Notes under the pieces: model-generated
What the model was told of the DNA's origin: nothing
Databases searched by the model: none
What the model saw: the letters and a program-made list of their open reading frames with translations, nothing else
Shown here: positions 1 through 6,391 of the stretch, one piece after another
Numbering within the stretch: position 1 is the first letter of the stretch
Layout: each line of letters starts with the position of its first letter
Assembly: GCA_050313895.1 (NCBI GenBank)
Contig: JBNPMI010000026.1
Direction: 5' to 3' (one strand)
From: JALFST01 sp022779285
GTDB lineage: Bacteria > Bacillota > Clostridia > Tissierellales > Peptoniphilaceae
DNA: 12,991 bases
Made by a program: the position numbers and the translations under genes

Positions 1-1
1 T

Positions 2-139
2 TCACGACTGTCATTCTACAGCTACGAAGATTTGCTTGTGCAAATGAAACGCTACTTGTACAAGTCGAATCGACTCCCCATGCAAACTTTGGGGTGGTTG
101 ACCCCCATGGAAAAACGAGCCCTATTGATGGCGGGTTAA
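2..139 (+). CDS. IS transposase, C-terminal fragment (cut by window edge)
   Basis: The reading frame is open from base 2 to a TAA at 137-139 and gives 45 residues; the start lies outside the window. The residues FYSYEDLLVQMKRYLYKSN and the following LPMQTLGWLTPMEKR resemble the very end of the integrase core (rve-type DDE domain) of IS3/IS481-like transposases, where a Tyr- and Asn-rich helix precedes a P-M-x-x-L-G-W-x-[ST]-P motif. Such enzymes cut and join the ends of their own insertion sequence. The catalytic DDE residues would lie upstream and cannot be seen, so whether the full gene is intact is unknown. The last codons and the stop form the left arm of a perfect palindrome (120-155). 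Family assignment is from motif memory only. Confidence 0.6.
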   Translation, partial: SRLSFYSYEDLLVQMKRYLYKSNRLPMQTLGWLTPMEKRALLMAG

Positions 140-155
140 CCCGCCATCAATAGGG
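120..155. repeat. Perfect 36-bp palindrome spanning the transposase stop codon
   Basis: The arm CCCTATTGATGGCGGGTT (120-137) is followed without a spacer by its exact reverse complement (138-155). The transposase TAA stop (137-139) lies at the centre. As RNA it would fold into a very stable hairpin from either strand, but no U-tract follows on either side, so it is not a classical intrinsic terminator. Possible roles are blocking read-through into or out of the element, or an element-specific end structure. Confidence 0.85.
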
Positions 156-300
156 TAACATATCGGAGATCTCTTCCTGCGATTTTGGTCTCACATCATT
201 TACAAATGTACACTTCCCCGGAAGGTGTATGTATGGCAAAAAATCTTCCCTCAAAAAAAGTCGTCTTGACGCTTTTTGCAACGGAATTGCGAAAATTTTA

Positions 301-329
301 CGGACAAAACACTTTTTTTCCGATACAAT
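301..329 (+). promoter_or_regulatory. Candidate sigma-A promoter of the Na/Pi symporter gene
   Basis: CGGACA (301-306) and TACAAT (324-329) are separated by 17 bases and match the -35 box at 4 of 6 and the -10 box at 5 of 6 positions. A start near 336 would give a leader of about 58 nt before the ATG at 394. The rest of 213-393 shows no gene. It holds A/T-rich runs and an imperfect hairpin around 209-229. Confidence 0.45.
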
Positions 330-393
330 AGAATCGCTTTGAATAATTTATGCGTAATGACATCAGAAAATTCTGTAAAGCAGAGAGGAAGCT

Positions 394-2175
394 ATGACTT
401 TTACAATGTTTTTAGGCCTTATCGGCGGCCTGGCTCTATTTCTCTATGGCATGGAGCTGTTGGGAACACAGCTGCGAATTTTATCCGGCAGCAGATTGGA
501 AGCCTTACTTCGCAAGCTCACATCCAACCGGCTGAAGGCTGTCATGCTGGGTTTGGCGGTCACGGCTGTCATTCAATCCTCCTCCGCCACAACCGTAATG
601 GTGGTAGGATTTGTAAACTCAGGAATCATGCAGCTTCAGCAAACCGTCGGCATCATTATGGGTGCCAATATCGGAACAACTGTGACCGCATGGATTCTCT
701 CTCTTACGGGACTGAGCGGGGATTCCTTTATCGTAACCCTGCTCAAGCCGAGTACTTTTGTGCCGATCCTGGCGGCCGTCGGAATTGTCCTTGTTATGAT
801 CCATCGACGTGATCGGACGAAGGACATCGGTCTTACTCTTTTGGGATTTGCTCTGCTGATGTACGGCATGGAAATGATGTCGGCTGCCATGAATCCGCTC
901 TCCGATAATCCCGCATTTACGAGCCTTATGGTCCGTTTCCGTAATCCGATACTGGGTGTTGCCGCCGGTGCGATACTCACAGCCATCATTCAATCCTCAT
1001 CCGCATCGGTAGGTATTCTACAGGCGCTGGCTCTCACCGGAAATATGAGCTATGCGGCTTGTCTTCCGATTATTCTGGGACAAAATATCGGTACCTGTAT
1101 TACTGCAATCCTGTCCTCCATCGGTGCGGAAACCAATGCGAAACGCGCCGCTCTCATTCACCTGTTCTTTAACCTGATTGCGACGACGATATTTTTGATT
1201 ACCTTCTATATCTTCAATTCCTTTCTGCACTTTGCATTTATGGAAGAGGTGGCGACACCCGTCGGCATCGCACTCATTCACTCGATCTTTAACATCGGCG
1301 CTACCGTGCTCCTTTTCCCGTTTGCCAACCAGCTGACCGATCTGACAAAGGTTGTTCTCAAGGATCCGCCGCAAACGCATCCTGCTACCGTAGAAGAGCA
1401 GCTGTTCCGCAGACTGGATGAGCGTTTCATTCAGGAGCCCGCGCTGGCTGTGGCACAGGCCAAGGAAGTGCTTGCGCAGATGAGCAATTACGTAGAGGAA
1501 AATGTAAATCAGGCAATCAGCTTAGGAATTAACGGCCAAAAATTTAATCGGCAGACCTATGAATCCATTTTCAAAACGGAAGAACTCATCGACACCTACT
1601 CCGACAAGCTTGGTACGTATCTGGTTCGTCTCAGCCAACAGCCGCTTAACGAGCAGGATAACAGCACCGTCAATATGCTCCTGTTCACACTCAGCGATCT
1701 GACCAGCATCGATGATTATTCCAACCGTATTGCCGAGGCTTTCCGCGGAAAAGATAAAGATCGAGTCAGCTTTACGCCCGAGGCGGAGGAAGAGCTTGCC
1801 ATTTTCCTGCATGCTCTCCAGCGCGTCACAAGCGATGCCATTGACGTTTTGGTTCGTCAGGATGAAACCGATGCATTGCGCATTGAGCCGTTGGGCGAGG
1901 TTGTTCATGATCTGACAAAAAAACTTCGTAAGCGTCACCTGAAACGAGTCAGGGAAGGACGCTGTACGGTGGAGCATGGCATTCATTTTTTAGAAATCGT
2001 AAACTCGGCCGACCGTATCAGCGAGCACTGCTCACACATTGGCAGCCGTCTGATCGAACTGAAGGCCGGCGAGCTCGATATGCATGAGTATAAAAAAACC
2101 ATTCGAAGCGATGAGCGTTTCGATCGGCTCTATCGCGAATATCGTACAAAGTACAAATTACCGCCAAAGAAATAA
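394..2175 (+). CDS. Na+/phosphate symporter family protein with PhoU-like tail
   Basis: A 593-residue inner-membrane protein of the Na/Pi cotransporter family (PF02690 type; bacterial NptA/YjbB relatives), likely moving phosphate with Na+. The two family signature repeats are visible: VIQSSSATT near residues 60-67 followed by GANIGTTVTAW (90-100), and IIQSSSAS near 199-205 followed by GQNIGTCITA (229-238). About eight hydrophobic segments fill residues 1-310. Residues 335-590 are hydrophilic, helical and charged, consistent with the PhoU-like domain found at the C terminus of many family members, which may regulate the channel half. The ATG at 394 follows AGAGGAAG at a suitable distance. The gene stands alone between an IS end and a terminator. 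Direction of transport is not decidable: some relatives export phosphate and others import it. Confidence 0.9.
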   Translation: MTFTMFLGLIGGLALFLYGMELLGTQLRILSGSRLEALLRKLTSNRLKAVMLGLAVTAVIQSSSATTVMVVGFVNSGIMQLQQTVGIIMGANIGTTVTAWILSLTGLSGDSFIVTLLKPSTFVPILAAVGIVLVMIHRRDRTKDIGLTLLGFALLMYGMEMMSAAMNPLSDNPAFTSLMVRFRNPILGVAAGAILTAIIQSSSASVGILQALALTGNMSYAACLPIILGQNIGTCITAILSSIGAETNAKRAALIHLFFNLIATTIFLITFYIFNSFLHFAFMEEVATPVGIALIHSIFNIGATVLLFPFANQLTDLTKVVLKDPPQTHPATVEEQLFRRLDERFIQEPALAVAQAKEVLAQMSNYVEENVNQAISLGINGQKFNRQTYESIFKTEELIDTYSDKLGTYLVRLSQQPLNEQDNSTVNMLLFTLSDLTSIDDYSNRIAEAFRGKDKDRVSFTPEAEEELAIFLHALQRVTSDAIDVLVRQDETDALRIEPLGEVVHDLTKKLRKRHLKRVREGRCTVEHGIHFLEIVNSADRISEHCSHIGSRLIELKAGELDMHEYKKTIRSDERFDRLYREYRTKYKLPPKK

Positions 2176-2186
2176 TCAACCCATAG

Positions 2187-2220
2187 AAAAAAGGATACAG
2201 CAACGCTGTATCCTTTTTCA
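2187..2220. terminator. Bidirectional intrinsic terminator
   Basis: AAAAAGGATACAGC (2188-2201) pairs perfectly over 14 bp with GCTGTATCCTTTTT (2205-2218), with an AAC loop. There is an A-run on the left and a T-run on the right, so it can end transcripts from both strands. It sits 12 nt after the symporter stop and 20 nt beyond the stop of the convergent hemolysin III-family gene, and serves both. Confidence 0.92.
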
Positions 2221-2239
2221 TTGTCCCCGATCCCATCAT

Positions 2240-2911
2240 CTAAAGCGCATAAAAGTAAACCGCAATAAATTGCAGAAAGCATCCAAGCACGACAAAAAGA
2301 TGAAAGACGGAATGCATATACCGGATTTTTGCTCCCAGTCCATAAAGGATCGCACCTACTGTAAAGGAGATTCCGCCGGCCAAAAGCCACATCGCTCCGG
2401 GAAACGTCATCGCCCGGATGGTAGCAGGAAAACAAAAGACGATTCCCCAACCCATGGCCAGATAGCAGATCATGGAAAATACACGGTAATTATGCAAATC
2501 AATCGCATTGAAAACAATCGCCAGAATGGCACAGCCCCACTCAATGCCAAAAAGAATCCATGCCATCAGAAGATTTTCCGGCCTTAACGCGACAAATATG
2601 ATGGGAGTATACGTTCCTGCGATCAATAAATAGATATCACAATGATCGATAATGCGCATGACCTGTTTCCCCATATTTTTATTCAGTCCATGATAGATGC
2701 TGGAGATCGTAAACACAAGAATCATTGACGTACCGTATATCGAAGAAGAAACTACCGCCCATGCATCATGGTACTTTGCTGATTTGACAATACAGAGCAC
2801 GAGGATAGCCACCGCCATGGCCGCACCGACAATATGGGTCACCATATTCATAATCTCTTCTCCTCGTGTATACTCCGGAAAGGCCCGGTCGGCCAGCGCT
2901 GTTCTCGACAT
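2240..2911 (-). CDS. Hemolysin III / PAQR family membrane protein
   Basis: A 223-residue, seven-span integral membrane protein of the hemolysin III (YqfA/TrhA-like) branch of the PAQR superfamily. Family landmarks are present: the N-terminal YTRGEEIMNMVTHIVGA (14-30), the SSIYHGLN segment (70-77) with H74, the HCDIYLLIAGTYTP segment (90-103) with D92, and the last-helix H200-x3-H204. Together these offer the Ser, Asp and three His of the PAQR metal site, suggesting a Zn-dependent hydrolase-like fold. Despite the name, haemolytic activity is documented for very few members, and some bacterial relatives affect membrane fluidity. The ATG at 2911 has AAGGAGG 8 nt upstream, which supports it over the internal Met at residue 21. 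It is monocistronic and convergent with the symporter gene. Confidence 0.9.
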   Translation of the reverse strand: MSRTALADRAFPEYTRGEEIMNMVTHIVGAAMAVAILVLCIVKSAKYHDAWAVVSSSIYGTSMILVFTISSIYHGLNKNMGKQVMRIIDHCDIYLLIAGTYTPIIFVALRPENLLMAWILFGIEWGCAILAIVFNAIDLHNYRVFSMICYLAMGWGIVFCFPATIRAMTFPGAMWLLAGGISFTVGAILYGLGAKIRYMHSVFHLFVVLGCFLQFIAVYFYAL

Positions 2912-2939
2912 AATATCCTCCTTCGACGTCTTTCTATCT

Positions 2940-2945
2940 ATTATA
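2940..2945 (-). promoter_or_regulatory. Candidate -10 box for the hemolysin III-family gene
   Basis: On the minus strand this reads TATAAT, about 29 nt before the start codon at 2911. No convincing -35 box is found 16-18 nt upstream (the region is T-rich), so only the -10 element is proposed. Confidence 0.35.
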
Positions 2946-3000
2946 TAGAAAAATACGGATAAAAAATGAATGAATACGATTCTTCAAGAAAAGTGAGAAC

Positions 3001-3068
3001 AAAAAAAGGGACGCTGCCTCAGAAATGAATGATGGCGGCAACGGTAAAAGCCGGTCGCCGCCATCATT
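3001..3068 (-). terminator. Hairpin plus distant U-tract after the surface-protein gene
   Basis: AATGATGGCGGC (3028-3039) is perfectly complementary to GCCGCCATCATT (3057-3068); further inner pairs leave a small loop. In the minus-strand RNA the hairpin begins 39 nt after the surface-protein stop. A run of seven U (3001-3007) follows only after about 20 nt, GGCAGCGTCCC being directly before it. This spacing is wrong for a standard intrinsic terminator. The 3'-most part looks like one arm of a second terminator whose partner arm is missing. It probably still ends transcription, but the architecture is odd. Confidence 0.6.
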
Positions 3069-3107
3069 ATAAAATTGCATACAATACTTTAAGAGAATCC
3101 TGTCGGT

Positions 3108-4553
3108 TTATTTACTATATTTTCCTCTTTTTCCGGATGCGGTGATTCCAATGATTCCTAATCCGGAAACAAACAGCAGGGAAACCCATAGGATTCTACT
3201 ATTGTCTCCTGTGTTCGGATTTGTTTTTTTGGAAGCTAAAGGAGTGTTTTTTTGAGGATTCGTTGGCTTGGGAGCAGTCACAATTTTTTCATTGACAAAA
3301 GTCACTTGCTGATAAACGCTGTAACGATCATTGTCATTTTCCGCATCTTCATTGTAAAAATTTACGGTTCCATTCCAAAGGGCGATTCCATAAGTCTTAT
3401 CCGACTTGATATATCCTGCGGGCGCTGTCTTTTCTCCCAACATATAGAATCCCTCCGGAACATCAAAAGCTGCAATGCCGTTCGTATCCGAAACCGCTTC
3501 AAAGTTCCTGCCGACAGAATTCCCCGTACCGGTCAGTGAAAAGGTTGCTCCGGCAAGCGGATTCCCCTCAGCGTCCGTCTTTTTTACCGTAAACTGATAT
3601 GTGACCTCAGGGATCACAAGCTTTTCGTTGACAAAAGTCACCTGTTTATATATGACGTATTTGAAATTGCTGTCATCGGGCTCATCCTCGTTATAAACAT
3701 ACACGCCGGCTTCTCCGCCCCATCCCAAAGTTGTATGGTCAATATCACTGCGAACCGCAATTGCATAGGCATCACTTGATTTCACGTACCCGTCGGGAGC
3801 GGTTTTCTCAAACAAAAGATAATTGCCTTCCGGAACCGTAAAGGTTGCGATGCCGTCTTCCCCGGAGACAGCATTGAAAACTCTCCCCTCAAAATCACCG
3901 GTACCGGCCAAGGAAAAAGTTGCTCCGGCAAGCGGATTTCCCTCAACATCCGCCTTTTTTACGCTGAATGAATACGCCGAATATGCGTTTTCAAAGTTGT
4001 TATCATAAACATCGTTGCCCAGAAGCGCAACTTCGGCACTGATTTCGCCGGCTTGAACAGTAAGAATCAGATAGCGTTCGGCTTCGGAATATGTCCATCC
4101 GGCTTTGCCGTCATTCTTTTCGGTCAGCCTCAAGATGATCCCTTGCTTCGGCACTTGATCATTGCCGGTAAAATCATCCCAGTGATGTAAAGCATCCACT
4201 TTGGCAGGATCAATCGTTCCGCCTAAAGTAAATATCTGTTTGCCTTCACCGTTTGTGGTAATTGTATTGTTCGTAAAAGCAATCCCGCAGTCTTCCGGGG
4301 TTACGCTGTTGTCCGGTGTAAATACAACCATATGATTGTCGTTTTCTCCGACAGTCCCATACTCAAGTTCAAAGCTGAATGTCTCCTCTCCCGGTTCTGC
4401 CTCTCCACTCTTGATAACATTCTTCTTTACCTGAAAAGTAAACGGTTTCGGAGTATCATCGTTCGTCGCTGCCGATACCGCTGTCGGGAAACAGCCGAGC
4501 ACCAGAATACAACTCAGCAATATTCTAAACAACTTATGTATCTTTCTTTTCAT
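3108..4553 (-). CDS. Secreted SpaA/pilin-like LPXTG-type surface protein
   Basis: A 481-residue cell-wall-anchored protein. Residues 1-28 form a signal peptide (MKRKIHK, hydrophobic core, cleavage near AVSA/AT). Residues 30-190 resemble the Spy0128/FctA pilin domain, ending in NFENAY. Two tandem SpaA/Cna_B-like (prealbumin-fold) domains follow at about 194-313 and 318-425. Each has a VKK strand, an EKTAP(D/A)GY E-box and a terminal QVTFVNEK strand, the Lys, Glu and Asn expected for a self-formed isopeptide bond. The tail has NPNTG (445-449), a hydrophobic helix and KRGKYSK, i.e. a sortase sorting signal in a variant of LPXTG. The ATG at 4553 is chosen because TAAGGAGG precedes it; an upstream TTG at 4592 lacks that support. 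It likely acts as adhesin or stalk protein; no sortase gene is in the window. It is transcribed alone. Confidence 0.88.
   Translation of the reverse strand: MKRKIHKLFRILLSCILVLGCFPTAVSAATNDDTPKPFTFQVKKNVIKSGEAEPGEETFSFELEYGTVGENDNHMVVFTPDNSVTPEDCGIAFTNNTITTNGEGKQIFTLGGTIDPAKVDALHHWDDFTGNDQVPKQGIILRLTEKNDGKAGWTYSEAERYLILTVQAGEISAEVALLGNDVYDNNFENAYSAYSFSVKKADVEGNPLAGATFSLAGTGDFEGRVFNAVSGEDGIATFTVPEGNYLLFEKTAPDGYVKSSDAYAIAVRSDIDHTTLGWGGEAGVYVYNEDEPDDSNFKYVIYKQVTFVNEKLVIPEVTYQFTVKKTDAEGNPLAGATFSLTGTGNSVGRNFEAVSDTNGIAAFDVPEGFYMLGEKTAPAGYIKSDKTYGIALWNGTVNFYNEDAENDNDRYSVYQQVTFVNEKIVTAPKPTNPQKNTPLASKKTNPNTGDNSRILWVSLLFVSGLGIIGITASGKRGKYSK
3279..3974 (-). repeat. Tandem duplication encoding two SpaA-type domains
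   Basis: Two copies of about 325-360 bp, 3615-3974 and 3279-3602, encode homologous domains that start with Y-x-F-x-VKK and end with QVTFVNEK(L/I)V. They share exact DNA blocks, for example GTTGCTCCGGCAAGCGGATT at 3544-3563 and 3919-3938 on the + strand. This points to intragenic duplication followed by divergence. Copy number could vary between strains. Confidence 0.85.
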
Positions 4554-4687
4554 TTTTTCCTCCTTATTTTTAAGCTCCCTGTTTTCCTGCAATCTGATAA
4601 AAGCTCACTCTAAGAAACGTTTTCTCAACTCTTTCACACAGCAAAAGAGTCTTCTCTCCCGTAAAACGCAAAGTGTATCCTAAGAAC

Positions 4688-4693
4688 ATTATA
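4688..4693 (-). promoter_or_regulatory. Candidate -10 box for the surface-protein gene
   Basis: TATAAT on the minus strand, about 135 nt before the start codon at 4553. No good -35 box lies at the usual distance, which may mean the promoter needs an activator. The resulting leader of roughly 125 nt contains an inverted repeat (ACTCTTT/AAAGAGT, 4628-4650) and a partly palindromic AGAAACGTTTTCT (4613-4625, + strand). Confidence 0.35.
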
Positions 4694-4742
4694 AGAATTT
4701 ACAGAAAAAGTGCATTCCCCAAATGGGTACTGCCTGAAATCA

Positions 4743-4782
4743 TTTTTGATGAAATCAAAAACACCCGATTTTCGTCGGGTGT
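4743..4782 (-). terminator. Intrinsic terminator of the three-gene signalling operon
   Basis: In the minus-strand RNA, ACACCCGA pairs with TCGGGTGT (4761-4768 with 4775-4782, 6-nt loop) and is followed by UUUUU. It lies 35 nt after the response-regulator stop. The U-tract is also one arm of a second A/T-only hairpin (TTTTTGAT/ATCAAAAA, 4743-4760). Confidence 0.85.
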
Positions 4783-4817
4783 CAGCTAAAATGAGCTGTT
4801 CATTAAAATTATTTCAA

Positions 4818-5441
4818 TCAAAAGCCGTTGACAATGAGACGCTTGCTGACAACCATTGCTGTCAGCTTTGTTTTGGATGAAAATCCAGTTTTGAAAAGCA
4901 TGTTGCTGATATGCTTTTTCACACAGTCCGCGGTCACCCCTAATTCCCCAGCCATCTCTTTATAGGTCATTCCCTCGACCATAAGGTGCAGAACTCTGAC
5001 CTCCGCTTCGGTAAATTCAGAGCTTTGGATATTGCCGATCCGTACTTCCGGCGTTTTCTCCGGATAAACGGACTCTCCTCTCATAGTTTGTTCCACAACT
5101 GTCATCAGCTCCGTCTGACTGACATCCTTAAAATAGATGCTATCCGCGCCGACTTCCCTTGCGCGATTCAGATATCCGGCATCCAGCATAGAGGTAACAA
5201 TAATGATCTTGATTTTAGGGCAACGGAGTTTGATGGCTTTGGTGGCGACAAATCCGCTTTCATCGTGTTCTGTACATATGTCCATGAGAATAAGGTCGAC
5301 TTGGCTTAAATCACAAAATCTCTCCGCATCACCGGCAGCAGAGAAAGAGCCGTACAGATGATACCCCTCCGCCTGTGTAACATACATTTCCATTGTTTCG
5401 CGCATCATACGCTGATCTTCGATTATCAGCACGTTAATCAT
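4818..5441 (-). CDS. LuxR/NarL-family response regulator
   Basis: A 207-residue two-component output protein. Residues 1-120 form a receiver domain: acidic pair E8/D9, predicted phospho-acceptor D54 in LILMDI, switch residue T83 in IIVTS, and K105 in YFKD. Residues 140-200 form a LuxR-type helix-turn-helix: FTEAEVRVLHLMVEGMTYKE, then VTADCVKKHISNMLFKTG. Phosphorylation would drive dimerisation and DNA binding. The gene overlaps the kinase gene by ATGA, so the two are likely translationally coupled and form a cognate pair. The ATG at 5441 has GGAG about 9 nt upstream. Last gene of the operon, followed by a terminator. Targets are unknown; the palindrome in front of the operon is a candidate for autoregulation. 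Confidence 0.92.
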   Translation of the reverse strand: MINVLIIEDQRMMRETMEMYVTQAEGYHLYGSFSAAGDAERFCDLSQVDLILMDICTEHDESGFVATKAIKLRCPKIKIIIVTSMLDAGYLNRAREVGADSIYFKDVSQTELMTVVEQTMRGESVYPEKTPEVRIGNIQSSEFTEAEVRVLHLMVEGMTYKEMAGELGVTADCVKKHISNMLFKTGFSSKTKLTAMVVSKRLIVNGF

Positions 5442-6391
5442 TTCATTTGCTCCAATCTGACCGGAATAGACACGATGAGTTCAAATCTCGGCACGGTTCC
5501 CACTTTCATAATTCCCCCCGCCTGTTTTACAAGAGTACGCAGCGAAGTCAGACCGCCGCCCTCTACAATTTTTTCTGCCGGCAATGCGCCGCTGTTAGTT
5601 ACGCAAACCGAGACCATATCATCACTGTATGTCAAACAAACATACAATTCTTTGGCTCTGGCATGGTGTGCCGCATTGGTCATACATTCCCGTATGACAG
5701 AAAGAAAAATCTCTTGTACAGTTGTCTCCTCGGGAAAAATCCCGTCAAAGAATACTTGAATCCCCAGACTATGCGCCGCTTTCGTCAACTCGATGACGGG
5801 CTCCTGTTTCTCCTGCGGATCGTTTTCGTGTTTTAAAAGACGAATTGTTTTTTTCCATGCTGTGAAATCCGACGTGTCTATCGGTTTTTTCTGCTTCAAC
5901 AGTTGTCTTGTCGCAATTAAATTTCTGCCAATATCGTCATGCACCCGGATTTTTATGCTCAAAATTTCTTCCTTGCGAATCAGTGAAATCATATTCGCAG
6001 AAAGCCGGCGAATCCGTTCAGAATCCTCCTCTAACTTCTGATTACCCTTTTCCAGTTCCTTTTGCCTGAGATAAATTTCTGTGACATCGGATGCCGTGAC
6101 TTGTGTATAAATACTTCCTTCCCGTGTAGCGATCTGTTCCTGTGTGAATTTCCATGAGTGTCCGTCTTCCAGCAAAAAAATATCCGCATCCTGCCGTCTT
6201 CCGTCTGGTCTTTCTTCCAGGAATGCTCGTAATTCCTGCAGACTTTGAAGATCTTTTCCGGTCAAATCCAAAAATACCCGGTACATTTGGTGATTGCAAA
6301 GTATCAATGTACCGTTTTTATTAAAAAAACAGATTCCGTCCGGCAAATGATCGAGAGCCTCTTTTACAGAATAATTCAACAATCGCTTCAT
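5438..6391 (-). CDS. Soluble PAS-domain sensor histidine kinase (NarL-partner type)
   Basis: A 317-residue kinase without membrane segments. Residues 10-105 look like a PAS sensor domain (LDHLPDGICFFNKNGTLILC ... VTASDVTEIYLRQKELE). Residues 106-145 are a coiled-coil linker. The dimerisation/phospho-acceptor motif is VHDDIGRNL with H151, similar to the HisKA_3 H-D-x-L-G pattern of NarX/DesK-type kinases. The ATP-binding part has an N-box (IRECMTNAAHHA, N239), an NSG motif at 266-268 where many kinases have DxG, and a glycine box EGGGLTSLRTLV (277-288). It should phosphorylate the downstream LuxR-type regulator. Lacking its own membrane domain, it may receive its signal from the membrane protein encoded directly upstream, whose stop overlaps its ATG (ATGA). 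AGGAG about 10 nt upstream supports this start. Confidence 0.88.
   Translation of the reverse strand: MKRLLNYSVKEALDHLPDGICFFNKNGTLILCNHQMYRVFLDLTGKDLQSLQELRAFLEERPDGRRQDADIFLLEDGHSWKFTQEQIATREGSIYTQVTASDVTEIYLRQKELEKGNQKLEEDSERIRRLSANMISLIRKEEILSIKIRVHDDIGRNLIATRQLLKQKKPIDTSDFTAWKKTIRLLKHENDPQEKQEPVIELTKAAHSLGIQVFFDGIFPEETTVQEIFLSVIRECMTNAAHHARAKELYVCLTYSDDMVSVCVTNSGALPAEKIVEGGGLTSLRTLVKQAGGIMKVGTVPRFELIVSIPVRLEQMK

Larger units (their letters stand above)
1..212 (+). mobile_element. Right end of an insertion sequence (partial)
   Basis: This stretch holds the transposase tail, a hairpin-forming palindrome and about 57 bases of noncoding DNA ending in TGTACA at 207-212. Many IS3/IS481-type elements end in ...ACA, and the stretch ACATCATTTACAAATGTACA (193-212) would be a reasonable terminal inverted repeat. 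The left end lies outside the window, so neither the inverted repeat nor a target-site duplication can be confirmed. The boundary at 212 is inference. Confidence 0.4.

Noticed and set aside
209..229. Imperfect hairpin TACACTTCC/GGAAGGTGTA as a terminator
   Set aside because: The stem needs a bulge and a very tight loop, and no U-tract follows on the + strand.
276..812. A 178-codon + strand frame overlapping the start of the symporter gene
   Set aside because: It overlaps most of the N-terminal half-domain of a clear membrane transporter in another frame, and its product is low-hydrophobicity, Cys/His/Arg-rich out-of-frame sequence.
1522..1986. A 154-codon minus-strand frame inside the symporter gene
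   Set aside because: It lies opposite the PhoU-like coding region, has no ribosome binding site and no domain signature.
2240..2911. Reading the hemolysin III-family protein as a toxin or virulence factor
   Set aside because: The family name is historical. The protein has the PAQR membrane fold and most members have no shown haemolytic activity.
3279..3974. Repeated DNA in the surface-protein gene as a possible CRISPR or noncoding repeat array
   Set aside because: Only two long, in-frame, diverged copies are present and they encode matching protein domains.
3108..4592. Longer version of the surface protein starting at TTG 4592
   Set aside because: It would put 13 charged residues before the signal peptide. 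The ATG at 4553 has an ideal Shine-Dalgarno and gives a normal signal peptide.
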